Translations under genes and position numbers: made by a program | Part shown: positions 27,518 through 36,801 of the stretch, piece after piece | Layout of the letters: each line of letters opens with the position of its first letter | Position numbering within the stretch: the first letter of the stretch is position 1 | The notes under the pieces: generated by a model | What the model was told of the DNA's origin: nothing | Databases searched by the model: none | The model's input: only the letters and a program-made list of their open reading frames with translations | NCBI GenBank assembly: GCA_039666455.1 | Contig: JAVSLW010000035.1 | Coordinates: forward strand, 1-64,000 | Direction: 5' to 3' | Origin: Methanobacterium sp. | GTDB lineage: Archaea > Methanobacteriota > Methanobacteria > Methanobacteriales > Methanobacteriaceae | DNA: 64,000 bases

Positions 27518-28240
27518 ATGAAAACTGATAAGGGTGAAATGAAAATAAAAATCTTAAAAGATGGTCCATATTTAGTTTTAGGAGGAATACCTCTTCTTGA
27601 GCAAGTAATTACAACAGATGAATCAGGTCACACCCGTGAACTGAAGGATGTACGGGAATACCCTCATAAAGAAAGATATATTTTATGCCGTTGTGGTGCA
27701 TCAAAAAATAAGCCATATTGTGATGGTAATCATAATAAAATCAATTTTGATGGCACTGAAACAGCCAGTAGAAAACCTTATATCGAAAAAGCAGAAATTT
27801 TTGAAGGAAAAGACTTAAAATTAACCGATGTTCCTGAATTATGTGATCATTCACGTTTTTGCATGCGTGCTGGTGGAATAAGAGAACTGATAAAAAAATC
27901 AGATGATCCAGAGGCCAGGCAAACAGCCATTGAAGAAGCAATGATTTGTCCTTCAGGAAGGCTTGTCCTATGGGGAAAAACAGGTGAACCATTTGAAAAA
28001 GAGTTTGAGCCTTCCATTGTAATGGTCCACGATAAACAGAAGGGATGTGAAGGTCCAATATGGGTCAGAGGAGGCATACCTGTTGAATCTGCAGATGGAA
28101 CTATTTATGAAATCAGGAATCGGCAAACTCTTTGTAGATGTGGTAAATCTGAAAATAAACCCTACTGCGATGGAAGTCACTGGATGACTGCAGAGCAGAA
28201 AATAAAATTTCGTAAAAAATGGGGAATTGATAAAAAATAA
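27518..28240 (+). CDS. CDGSH iron-sulfur protein with two CDGSH motifs
   Basis: The protein has about 240 residues and two CDGSH-type clusters, CRCGASKNKPYCDGNH near residue 52 and CRCGKSENKPYCDGSHW near residue 220. Each has the three-cysteine one-histidine ligand set of a [2Fe-2S] cluster. Between them lies a cysteine-containing region (LCDHSRFCMRAGG, AMICPSGRLVLWG) like divergent 4Fe-4S domains. The start is uncertain: ATGs at 27497, 27518 and 27539 are in frame. I favour 27518 because GAGGG precedes it, but 27539 also has GGTGA. Confidence 0.85.
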   Translation: MKTDKGEMKIKILKDGPYLVLGGIPLLEQVITTDESGHTRELKDVREYPHKERYILCRCGASKNKPYCDGNHNKINFDGTETASRKPYIEKAEIFEGKDLKLTDVPELCDHSRFCMRAGGIRELIKKSDDPEARQTAIEEAMICPSGRLVLWGKTGEPFEKEFEPSIVMVHDKQKGCEGPIWVRGGIPVESADGTIYEIRNRQTLCRCGKSENKPYCDGSHWMTAEQKIKFRKKWGIDKK

Positions 28241-28342
28241 TGGCTGGATAAAGCTCTAAAAATCGATGACTACTTATGATTTAAAAGCAATTTATTATTA
28301 AATAATTTGTTTAAATACATCTCATGGAAACAGAGGATTAAT

Positions 28343-29110
28343 ATGCAGAGAAATTTCAAATTAGTATTCAATGCTTTATTATTTGTGTTTATCTTCATTG
28401 ACATCTTGATTTTAATTTTCCTAACTTTGAACTTTGCTTTGAATCTAAAATCTGTTATATCCGGTCTGGTACAGTTTGATATAATCGTTTCTTTATTGAT
28501 AATTTTTCAGTCTGTAGTATGGATAGGAAAACAGGAAAATAAAAGGCTATATTTGGCAAAAAACTGGACTGATATTTTCGCTATGATCCCTATTGCATAT
28601 TTTGTGCTTATAATAGCTCCAAACACACAGGTTTTAGTTGTGGTATTGCTTTTAGTTAGAATTTATGCTCTCTTCAGGTATATGCTAAAAATTGAAGATA
28701 TAATACGGATTACTGAAAAAACTAAATTGGACTATGCTACATTTCTTCTTATAGGTACATTAGTATTTGGGTCCCTGATTTTTTTCTGGGTAGAATCTCC
28801 AGTAAACCCTCAGGTCACTAATCTTGATGATTCTGTCTATTTCATGATTGTAACCATGTCTACAGTAGGTTACGGAAACATAGTCCCGTATACTGGGAGT
28901 GGTAGATTAATTTCTGTAATAGCAATTATTGTAGGTGTTGGATATGCAGGATGGGTTACTGCAGCTATAGCAACATCTCTTATCGAACAAATAAGGAAGG
29001 AGAGAAAAATGGACACTGAAAAAGAAATTGAATCATTTAAAGAGATTTTAGATAAATTAGATAAAATAGAAAAAGAATTAGAAGAAATAAAATTTCGAAA
29101 AAAAGAGTGA
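28343..29110 (+). CDS. Voltage-gated-type potassium channel
   Basis: A six-helix ion channel subunit of about 255 residues. The pore loop TMSTVGYGNIVPYTGSGR carries the TVGYG K+ selectivity filter. The preceding segment, LLLVRIYALFRYMLKIEDII, is an S4-like helix with few arginines. A cytoplasmic charged coiled coil (KEIESFKEILDKLDKIEKEL) ends the protein. I use the ATG at 28343, preceded by GAGGA; a TTG at 28307 would extend it. No RCK domain is present. Confidence 0.88.
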   Translation: MQRNFKLVFNALLFVFIFIDILILIFLTLNFALNLKSVISGLVQFDIIVSLLIIFQSVVWIGKQENKRLYLAKNWTDIFAMIPIAYFVLIIAPNTQVLVVVLLLVRIYALFRYMLKIEDIIRITEKTKLDYATFLLIGTLVFGSLIFFWVESPVNPQVTNLDDSVYFMIVTMSTVGYGNIVPYTGSGRLISVIAIIVGVGYAGWVTAAIATSLIEQIRKERKMDTEKEIESFKEILDKLDKIEKELEEIKFRKKE

Positions 29111-29122
29111 TAGGTGTTTGTT

Positions 29123-29920
29123 TTAAATGGTTAACCTGAAACGATCCAGTGTTTCCTGTTTTCCCATAAACGTGTCAAGATCAACTTTCATTCCATCATA
29201 AGCTGCAACAGTATTTACTCCAGTTTGATCGTTAACAGTTTTAGCTTCTTTACTGGCATTATCCATTATCATTTTCATTCCAAGATGTGTCATTATGGCA
29301 AGTTTAGGTGAAACTTCACTAACAAGCTTTATAAAATTATCTGTACACATATGTCCGCGTATTTTTTCATTTCCGGGCCTTATAACGCTTGCAATTAATA
29401 CATCTGCTCCCTGGTGATGCTTATGAAGATCCTCAAAATATTCAGTGTCTGATGTGTAAGAAATTGAAAAATCTTTAATCTTCAAATTGAAACCCACTGC
29501 TTTAGGATCGCCATGAACGGTTTTTGTTGCAGTTATCTTAATATTACCGAGTTTAGTAATGTCATTAACCTCTAAAACTGAAACTTTAGATCTGCTTAAA
29601 TGATATTTTGAAATGCACGGTCCAAACTGCTTATATCCTTCAATTACACTCCTACTTCCAATTACTACACCCTTCTTTCTGGTCATTCCTCCAGTCATAG
29701 CTTCAATAAGGACTTCAGCGTCACTGTAGTGGTCTGTATGTGAATGAGAAACAAATACGGCGTTCAGTTTGAGTGGATTAAGCCCGAATTGATATGTTCT
29801 AACCAGTGCCCCGGGCCCAGGATCGATGTGTATGTTTTTACCGTCAATTCCATCTATCCTTAACCCTCCGGTCATTCTACGCTGAGTTATGGCAGCGAAA
29901 GCGTCCGCCACCACTTCCAA
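29123..29920 (-). CDS. MBL-fold metallo-hydrolase with 5' frameshift
   Basis: A metallo-beta-lactamase-fold protein with the zinc motif SHSHTDHYSD near residue 58, a histidine in KTVHGDPKA and another in IMTHLGMKM. The N-terminus in this frame (from TTG) lacks the usual first strand. The missing piece, MELTVLGSGGGRF, is encoded in another frame from the ATG at 29936, with one extra base near 29897. The intact gene therefore ran 29936-29123, its start abutting the DUF2121 stop. The substrate is unknown. The frameshift could be real or a sequencing error. Confidence 0.75.
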   Translation of the reverse strand: MEVVADAFAAITQRRMTGGLRIDGIDGKNIHIDPGPGALVRTYQFGLNPLKLNAVFVSHSHTDHYSDAEVLIEAMTGGMTRKKGVVIGSRSVIEGYKQFGPCISKYHLSRSKVSVLEVNDITKLGNIKITATKTVHGDPKAVGFNLKIKDFSISYTSDTEYFEDLHKHHQGADVLIASVIRPGNEKIRGHMCTDNFIKLVSEVSPKLAIMTHLGMKMIMDNASKEAKTVNDQTGVNTVAAYDGMKVDLDTFMGKQETLDRFRLTI

Positions 29921-29936
29921 GTACAGTTAATTCCAT

Positions 29937-30872
29937 TTATTCACCTTTATCAGTTTTACATATTATTACATTACATTGAAGGTTTGATTTCGTTCTTTTA
30001 ATGCATAAATTCTCATTTTCAATTACTGCTATGTCCCCCACCATAACGCTTGAGGGATGGCCAATATTCATTTCAATAAGATTACCGGGGCCAGCAATGA
30101 TATTCCCTTCCATGTCCATAGCCTGAATACCTTTTTTTAATAGAATTTTAAGTTTTTCACCGTTAATACTTTTTACCATTCCAATTTCACCTTCAAGAAC
30201 TATTCTGGATGCCATTTCAATGGATTTTGTAGTTTGATCAAGCTGTTTTCTTAACCCTTCCCTCATCTTTTGAAGGTCTTTAACATCCTTTATCAGGGTT
30301 TCTCTTAGAAGTTTTTGAGCTTCCTTTTTATCTAATTTAATGTCTTGAGTGTAAATATCATATTCTTTACTTACAGAAGGCGTAATTTTTGATATTTCAC
30401 CCATTACTTTCTTAAAAACTTCAAAGACATTTTCCAAACTTGCTCTGGATTTCCAGTACCTTTTTACAAGTTCGTTAGCTTTTGATTTGGTAAATTTATT
30501 CCCAAAAATAATTATAGAGCTATCTCCATTTTCATATTTGTCTATATGTGATCCTATAAGTTCTGTAATAATATATCCATTTGAAGTAGCATAGATTCTT
30601 TTTCTCCGGGTCTCAAAGGGAGTTTTTTGCCTCACTTCACCAACAATAACATTGTCAATAACACGGACCTTTTTGGCATCATCCGATACTTTAAGTGTTA
30701 TTTCATGCTCTTCTGCTACTTTAAACAACTCTTCATCAGTTATAATGGCTCCAGAATAAAGGTATTCTTCAAGTTTTTCTCTTTTTTCTTTATCTCCAAA
30801 AAAACCAATTCTACGCTTATCTCCTGCCATTACACATCCATTTCTTCCAATATATGACATTATAAGGCTCAT
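29937..30872 (-). CDS. DUF2121 family protein
   Basis: A 311-residue protein of the methanogen DUF2121 family. The N-terminus, MSYIGRNGCVMAGDKRR, resembles the beta-hairpin opening of proteasome-type N-terminal hydrolases, and I mention this only as a resemblance. A central coiled coil (EAQKLLRETLIKDVKDLQK) and a C-terminal beta-rich domain follow. The function is unknown. GGTGATTTAA precedes the ATG. The MBL hydrolase gene follows directly, so they form an operon. Confidence 0.75.
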   Translation of the reverse strand: MSLIMSYIGRNGCVMAGDKRRIGFFGDKEKREKLEEYLYSGAIITDEELFKVAEEHEITLKVSDDAKKVRVIDNVIVGEVRQKTPFETRRKRIYATSNGYIITELIGSHIDKYENGDSSIIIFGNKFTKSKANELVKRYWKSRASLENVFEVFKKVMGEISKITPSVSKEYDIYTQDIKLDKKEAQKLLRETLIKDVKDLQKMREGLRKQLDQTTKSIEMASRIVLEGEIGMVKSINGEKLKILLKKGIQAMDMEGNIIAGPGNLIEMNIGHPSSVMVGDIAVIENENLCIKRTKSNLQCNVIICKTDKGE

Positions 30873-31306
30873 TTAAATCACCAGTTACTTTATAATTAAT
30901 CAGGTGTTAAAAGATGTTTAAAACCAGGCACATGCTTATAAATACTTAAAGGTAATGTATGAAATTCAATACTTCAGTATTTCCAATTTAGGGCTCTCGG
31001 TTGAGTCTGGATGCACCCCTCAATTTTAACCAAATAAGTTACAACCTCCACTAAATATTTAGATTTACCTCACATATTTAAATTATGTACTGAATGTGCT
31101 AACCAGATGATTTGAATAAGACCAACCACAAAATAATGAAGAGGTATTAAACAAAAATAAATGTCCATCATTAAAAACAAAGCATTTTAAACCAGATTAC
31201 ATAAACATTTTACGAAGTACTGGTAAATTGTTATACTACAGGCTATTTAGATTACAAGAAAATTGTAATTCTTATTTTTTCGATATATGCACTTAAAATA
31301 TAAAAC
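30873..31306. other. Intergenic region
   Basis: These 434 bases show no gene. On the minus strand, TATTTATAAG near 30931-30940 is a plausible TATA box for the DUF2121 operon. Nothing else was recognised. Confidence 0.5.
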
Positions 31307-32536
31307 TTAAGATAGTGAATGCATAGAATCGAGATATATCTGTTTTATACCCTCGTCAGTGCTTTCTACAGGTGTTAAAGAAAGTAAAATATCTAAACTT
31401 GGAGTTGATTTTACAAGGTCTGTTAAATCGTTCACATCGGCTTCACTGAATCCAATATCTGACAATTTTTCATTTACGCCTACGCTATATAACCATTGTT
31501 CCACTTCTCCTGCAAGATATGCCCCATCAGAATTTGCCTTTGACACATCTTTTACAATTGGCTCAAATATATATGCAAATCTTTCAGATGCAGCAGCATG
31601 ACTGTATTTAATCACAGCTGGCAAAAGCACTGCTAATCCTAAACCATGTGCAATATCTGGTTTCAATGCACTCAATGGGTGTTCAAGTGCATGGGTGTAA
31701 TGTAAAAGTCCGTTATCAAAACTGATTCCTGCAATTGCTGATGCATACAGTAACCAGTATCTTGCAGTTAAATCATCAGGATTTTTAAGTGCATCTGAAA
31801 GGTATCGTGATACCAGTTCAATGGTTCTTTTTGCGAGGTTGATTGTATATGGGCTTGCAGCAATGCTGGTTGCAGCTTCAACAACATGATTTATTGCATC
31901 TACTGCGGTGTATTTTGTTTGATTTTCAGGAAGTTTTGTAAGCAGCACAGGATCATCAATTGAATATAATGGATATATACACTCATACACCAGTGCAGGC
32001 TTAAAATTGTCTTCTGGTATAGTTGCTACTGCAAATCTATTTACTTCAGTGCCTGTTCCATGCGTTGTATTTATCAAAACTATTGGCTTTGCTTTTTTTG
32101 CATTGAATTTAAATTTATATAAATCTCTTGCTGTTTTCATCCTGTGTTCAAGTAGTATTGCAGTGCTTTTTGCGATATCTAATGGACTTCCACCTCCAAT
32201 ACCAATAACTGCATCTGCATTCATTGCAAGTCCAAGTTCTTTTGCTTCATCTACCATATCTACGGTGGGGTTTGCACTTGCTTTATTATAAATTTCATAG
32301 GTGATATCCTGCTCTTCCAATGCCTCTTTAATAACATCCCATGCACCACATACTTTATATGAGCCTTTTCCTGTGACAAATAATAAATTATTACTTCCTT
32401 TATCTTTTAAACTGGAAACAATGCCTTCAAATTTATGGATTGCCCCCACTCCAAAATAATCGGTTGTTTTACATCTTAACTCAAATACATTGTTGATGTC
32501 GATAAGATCATCCACTTTGTTTGAAATTTTACTCAT
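31307..32536 (-). CDS. Iron-containing alcohol dehydrogenase
   Basis: A group III Fe-dependent dehydrogenase of about 409 residues. It has GIGGGSPLDIAKSTAILL (NAD(P) region) near residue 113 and HGTGTEVNRFAV near 158. The metal site histidines lie in HALEHPLSALKPDIAHGLGL near 280. These enzymes interconvert alcohols and aldehydes or ketones. I use the ATG at 32536, since GGGAGTGATTTAT immediately precedes it. The substrate is unknown. Confidence 0.88.
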   Translation of the reverse strand: MSKISNKVDDLIDINNVFELRCKTTDYFGVGAIHKFEGIVSSLKDKGSNNLLFVTGKGSYKVCGAWDVIKEALEEQDITYEIYNKASANPTVDMVDEAKELGLAMNADAVIGIGGGSPLDIAKSTAILLEHRMKTARDLYKFKFNAKKAKPIVLINTTHGTGTEVNRFAVATIPEDNFKPALVYECIYPLYSIDDPVLLTKLPENQTKYTAVDAINHVVEAATSIAASPYTINLAKRTIELVSRYLSDALKNPDDLTARYWLLYASAIAGISFDNGLLHYTHALEHPLSALKPDIAHGLGLAVLLPAVIKYSHAAASERFAYIFEPIVKDVSKANSDGAYLAGEVEQWLYSVGVNEKLSDIGFSEADVNDLTDLVKSTPSLDILLSLTPVESTDEGIKQIYLDSMHSLS

Positions 32537-32965
32537 ATAAATCACTCCCTGATCTGGATGTTTTTCTATTATATCACTTCATTAATACATGATTATAATA
32601 ATATAATTTATACAATATATATTATTTGTATAAAAATCAATACACTTACATCAAAATTAACCATTGCAATTTTAAATAAAAAATATTTGTTGCAACGCAT
32701 TTTCTAACCACTTTACTCCTTTTAAAGGTAAATTTGAGTTTTTTTGAAACACCCCCGAATAAATTCTTAAATATTATCTTAGAAGTGTGTCTGTTTTCAC
32801 ATGTGTAGCATGATTCACACATCTGAAGTTTAGAACAAGTGTTGTTTCAGCAAAATTTTTTAGACGCCAATTACAGATAAAAGGGAAAATATGAATGTTA
32901 CAAAAGGGATTGATAAGTTTTCAGGTATCATTTAAAACTTGAAAATTTTTATCAATGGTGTTTGG
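32537..32965. other. Intergenic region
   Basis: About 430 bases lie between the divergent dehydrogenase and DUF1624 genes. There is no reading frame of note. A weak inverted repeat (ATGTGT near 32800, ACACAT near 32816) is the only structure I noticed. Confidence 0.45.
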
Positions 32966-33739
32966 ATGAATACCAATTTAAATAAAAGATTTTGGGAGAT
33001 AGATTCTCTAAGGGGCGTTGCAATAGTGATGATGGTCACATTTCACTTTATTTTTGACCTTTATTACTTTAGAATTTACAGTCTGGACGTTCATTCTGGA
33101 TTTTTATGGTGGTTTGCACGTTTAACTGCATTCACTTTTATTTTCCTTGTAGGGGTTTCATTGAGCCTTAGTAATTCCAGAAATATATTAAAGGCAAATT
33201 ATGGGGGTCAGAAAAATCTTTTTTACACGCATTTAAAAAGAGGACTTAAAATATTTGGATATGGGCTTATAATAACTGCAGTAACATGGATATTCACCAG
33301 GGAAGGATTCATAATATTTGGAATTCTTCAACTTATAGGAATATCCATTATTTTAGAATATCCCTTTTTAAAATACAGGTACGCTAATTTGATTTCAGGT
33401 ATAATCTTTATTGCTGTGGGTATTTACTTGATGGGATTCAAATTCGATTTTTATGAACTTTTATGGCTGGGATTTACTCCTTATAACTTTTACACGCTTG
33501 ATTATTTCCCCCTGCTTCCATGGTTAGGTGTTGTATCTTTGGGGATATTTCTGGGAAACACACTTTATGGAAGTTATACTCGCCATTTTAAACTTCTGGA
33601 TTTATCAAAATATCTTCCCCTAAAAGTTTTAGGATTTTTAGGGCAACATTCACTGTTTATTTACTTTATTCATCAGCCAGTGTTGATTATTATACTTTTA
33701 ATAGTAGCACCTGCAAATGTTTTAACATTGATTTTTTAG
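32966..33739 (+). CDS. DUF1624 (heparan acetyltransferase-like) membrane protein
   Basis: A polytopic membrane protein of about 257 residues. The N-terminus RFWEIDSLRGVAIVMMVTFH is the signature of the DUF1624/HGSNAT-like acyltransferase family. About seven hydrophobic segments follow. Relatives transfer acetyl groups across the membrane to sugars, so a role in envelope glycan acetylation is possible but unproven. The start is the ATG at 32966, preceded by GGTG; a TTG at 32939 is less likely. Confidence 0.78.
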   Translation: MNTNLNKRFWEIDSLRGVAIVMMVTFHFIFDLYYFRIYSLDVHSGFLWWFARLTAFTFIFLVGVSLSLSNSRNILKANYGGQKNLFYTHLKRGLKIFGYGLIITAVTWIFTREGFIIFGILQLIGISIILEYPFLKYRYANLISGIIFIAVGIYLMGFKFDFYELLWLGFTPYNFYTLDYFPLLPWLGVVSLGIFLGNTLYGSYTRHFKLLDLSKYLPLKVLGFLGQHSLFIYFIHQPVLIIILLIVAPANVLTLIF

Positions 33740-33849
33740 ATAATAAAATAATTATAGATAAAAGCTTCAATTATATAGAATATATGATTTAAAGGATTAA
33801 TCCATCAGGATCATTATTTTATTAAAACTGCAAAAAGTTAGGTGTGTCC

Positions 33850-35214
33850 ATGAATATTTTAAATAAATCAGAATTGATTAAAAATCACGAAATAACTGCA
33901 TTAGATAACTTAGAAGAATCATTAAAGAACATAAAGAGTAAAAATGATAAGATAAATGCATTTCTTGAAATAAAAGAGGAAGAAGCTGTTTCTTCGGCAG
34001 AAAAAGTTGATGCAAAAATTAAAAATGGTAAAAAAGTGGGGAAGCTTGCAGGATTAACCATTGGAATTAAAAGCAACATCAACATCGAAGACTTTATAAT
34101 CTCAGCAGCTTCAAAAACACTTGAAAACTACATGGGAAGCTATAATGCCACAGTTATTGAAAGGATAAGAAAAGAAGATGGAATAATTCTTGGAACAACC
34201 AATATGGACGAATTTGCAGCAGGAAGCTCAACTGAAACATCTTATTTTGGAGTAACTGATAATCCAGCAGCGCCTGGAAGAATTCCTGGGGGCTCAAGTG
34301 GAGGAAGTGCAGCTGCAGTAGCAGCGAAAATGTGTGACCTTTCCCTTGGTTCAGATACTGGCGGCTCTATAAGGAACCCTGCATCTCACTGCGGTGTCAT
34401 GGGCTTTAAATCAACTTATGGTGTAGTTTCAAGACAGGGATTGCTGGATCTGGCTATGAGCCTTGAACAAATTGGGCCTTTTGCTCGTGACGCTGGCGGA
34501 ATTGCTTTGATGCTTGATTCCATTGCGGGATACGACCCAACTGAGTGCACAACCTTGAAGAATGTTCCTGATTTTAAGGGAAAACTTGAAAATTCACAGG
34601 AAGTTATGAAAGGAATGAAAGTGGGTACTGTAAAAGAATTCTTTGATGTGTCTGATGAGAGAATAGTGAATATAATTAAAAAATGTCTTGATAAAATGCA
34701 GGAGATGGGTGCAGAAGTGGTTGAATTAAGCTTTGACTATATTGATTTATGCCTGCCTACCTATTACCTCATAAACTATGTTGAATTCTTCTCAGCAACC
34801 AGAAAGTATGACGGCAGAAAGTATGGTTACAGAATTGAAGAAGTATGTGGAGAGGAAGTTTTAAGAAGAATACACACTGGATCTTACATTAGTCAGAAGG
34901 AATACAGTGGTAAATACTATAAAAAAGCTTTACAGGCAAGATCACTTATTAGAAGAGAAATTACGAACCTTTTAAGTGGTGTAGATGCTATAGTTGGTCC
35001 AACAGTTCCAAAACTTCCACATAAGCTTGGTGAGTCATTAGATCCAATGGAGATGTATGCATATGATGTTTTAACAGTTATAGCAAACCTTGCAGGGATC
35101 CCGGCAGGAAGCATGAAGGCTGGTGAGGTAAAGGGCATTCCTGTTGGCCTTCAAATCCAGGGAAAACCACTTGATGATGCTAAAATCATCCAGATGATGG
35201 CTGCACTTGAATGA
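33850..35214 (+). CDS. gatA: Asp-tRNA(Asn)/Glu-tRNA(Gln) amidotransferase subunit A
   Basis: A 454-residue amidase-signature protein. The catalytic Lys is in GIKSNINIED, the cis-Ser in GGSSGGSAAAVA and the nucleophilic Ser in GSDTGGSIRNPASHCG. GatA releases ammonia from glutamine for GatB to amidate mischarged tRNA. The ATG at 33850 is preceded by AGGTG. A GTG two codons earlier is in frame. GatB and GatC are not in the window. Confidence 0.96.
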   Translation: MNILNKSELIKNHEITALDNLEESLKNIKSKNDKINAFLEIKEEEAVSSAEKVDAKIKNGKKVGKLAGLTIGIKSNINIEDFIISAASKTLENYMGSYNATVIERIRKEDGIILGTTNMDEFAAGSSTETSYFGVTDNPAAPGRIPGGSSGGSAAAVAAKMCDLSLGSDTGGSIRNPASHCGVMGFKSTYGVVSRQGLLDLAMSLEQIGPFARDAGGIALMLDSIAGYDPTECTTLKNVPDFKGKLENSQEVMKGMKVGTVKEFFDVSDERIVNIIKKCLDKMQEMGAEVVELSFDYIDLCLPTYYLINYVEFFSATRKYDGRKYGYRIEEVCGEEVLRRIHTGSYISQKEYSGKYYKKALQARSLIRREITNLLSGVDAIVGPTVPKLPHKLGESLDPMEMYAYDVLTVIANLAGIPAGSMKAGEVKGIPVGLQIQGKPLDDAKIIQMMAALE

Positions 35215-35223
35215 AGTGAAAAG

Positions 35224-36705
35224 ATGAAAAAAATAGGTCTTCTTTATGTAAAAGGTTCTCTTCCAGTTTTTGAAAACTTTGGGGAGCTACCAACTCATAT
35301 TGTAAAAGAAAATGGTTTGGTCAACGGCCAAAAGGCACATAAAGCTTTAGATGGATTAATTATTCCTGGCGGAAGCATAATTGAGTCTCAGAGTGTTCAA
35401 AATACTTTAAAGTCTGAAATTCGAAAAATGGAAAAGGAAGGTAAGTTCATTTTTGGAATGTGCTCTGGGTTTCAGCTTCTTGCAAATAAAACAGATATAG
35501 GGAGGCGTTCGCCATGTCCAATTGAAAGAGAAGGACTTGGAATTTTAGATGTAACCTTCAGGCCAATGATTGGAACAGACCAGGTGGAAGCAGAAATCCT
35601 TGACAGCTCTTTTTTAACCCAAGGAATGGTTGGTAAGACAGTCACTGGATTTCACTGCCACACTTACGGTTTAATTGAAGGAAATGCCCCACAACTGTTT
35701 TTAAGCACTGTTAAAAGAACTGATTATCATGATAACCCTCGAGAGATACTGTCTGGAGTTAGAAACGATGATGGAAATGTTGTAGGGACTATGGTCCACG
35801 GGTGCCTGGATGAAAACCATTCACTTGTAGAAAATATTATAGATTTTATAGATGCTTCTGAAGTTGATGTTTTGAATATTAAAAACAAAAACAGGGAGCT
35901 GATTTCTAAAATCAGGACTGAAATTGGTATAGATACAAATATCTATGTAAAACATGCTAATACAACAGAGAGAACTCCAAAAGCATTGATGATTGCAAGC
36001 ACTGGTTCTGATTCTGGAAAAACATTTCTAACAACAGGCATGGCTGGGGTTTTAAGGAAAATGGGATACAGAGTCGCTGTATTAAAAGTAGGACCAGATA
36101 TCAGAGATATAGTACCTTCTCTTTACCTTAATAAAGAAAATATGGAAAAATTTTCCTCAATTAGAATTGGGGGACTTGGATGGATGGATCTGGAGGAAGT
36201 AATTACAGATCCTGGAGACTACGACATTGTACTTATAGAGGGGGTTATGAGCGCATTTACAGGCACTTTAAACGAAAAAATACCATTTTCAACAGCTGAA
36301 ATTGCAAAGGCAGCTAATATTCCAGTGATTATGATTACTTCGTGCAGTAAAGGAGGAATAGAAACAGCTGCAGTTGATATTGTGGGCCATATCGAAGTTC
36401 TGAACAAACTTGGGGTTAAAACATGTGGCGTGATACTTAACAGGGTTTATGATAGGTCAATTTCAAAAATAGCCTCATCATTCATAAAAAGAAGGACAGA
36501 TGTAGATGTTATTGGGGAAATTCCCAAAGTCAAAATGACAGAAAGAGGAAACACCCCGGAAGTTGAAATTAAACTGGAGGAATTCTGTTTAAATGCCATG
36601 AAAACAGTTGAAGAACATCTGAATATCCCTGAAATATTTAAAATGGCTAAAATACCCCAGTTTGTAGGTTACATGTCTTATGAGGATATTAAAGATAAGT
36701 TTTAA
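35224..36705 (+). CDS. CobB/CobQ-like amidase-ATPase with amidase domain first
   Basis: A 493-residue two-domain protein. Residues 1 to about 210 form a class I glutamine amidotransferase (GLIIPGGS, nucleophile in FGMCSGFQLL near residue 79, histidine in TMVHGCLDENH near 198). Residues about 255-450 form a P-loop ATPase (IASTGSDSGKTFLTTG, VLIEGVMSAFTG, VILNRV) of the cobyrinate synthase type. CobB and CobQ have the ATPase first, so the order is reversed. It probably amidates a carboxylate on a cofactor, but the substrate is unknown. It starts 9 bases after gatA. Confidence 0.75.
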   Translation: MKKIGLLYVKGSLPVFENFGELPTHIVKENGLVNGQKAHKALDGLIIPGGSIIESQSVQNTLKSEIRKMEKEGKFIFGMCSGFQLLANKTDIGRRSPCPIEREGLGILDVTFRPMIGTDQVEAEILDSSFLTQGMVGKTVTGFHCHTYGLIEGNAPQLFLSTVKRTDYHDNPREILSGVRNDDGNVVGTMVHGCLDENHSLVENIIDFIDASEVDVLNIKNKNRELISKIRTEIGIDTNIYVKHANTTERTPKALMIASTGSDSGKTFLTTGMAGVLRKMGYRVAVLKVGPDIRDIVPSLYLNKENMEKFSSIRIGGLGWMDLEEVITDPGDYDIVLIEGVMSAFTGTLNEKIPFSTAEIAKAANIPVIMITSCSKGGIETAAVDIVGHIEVLNKLGVKTCGVILNRVYDRSISKIASSFIKRRTDVDVIGEIPKVKMTERGNTPEVEIKLEEFCLNAMKTVEEHLNIPEIFKMAKIPQFVGYMSYEDIKDKF

Positions 36706-36801
36706 AGATAAGTTTTGATCAACCTTTTTTTAAAAGGTTGATTTGCATGTCTTATGAGGATATTAAAGATAAGTTTTAAAGATAAGTTTTGATCAACCTT
36801 T
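36672..36801. repeat. 56-bp direct repeat across a convergent gene junction
   Basis: A 56-bp stretch at 36672-36727, covering the last codons of the CobB-like gene, is repeated identically at 36746-36801, where it reaches the last codons of ribB. The spacing is 74 bases. The 18-base spacer completes an inverted repeat, ATCAACCTTTT with AAAAGGTTGAT, at about 36718-36742, which could act as a bidirectional terminator. Confidence 0.85.
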
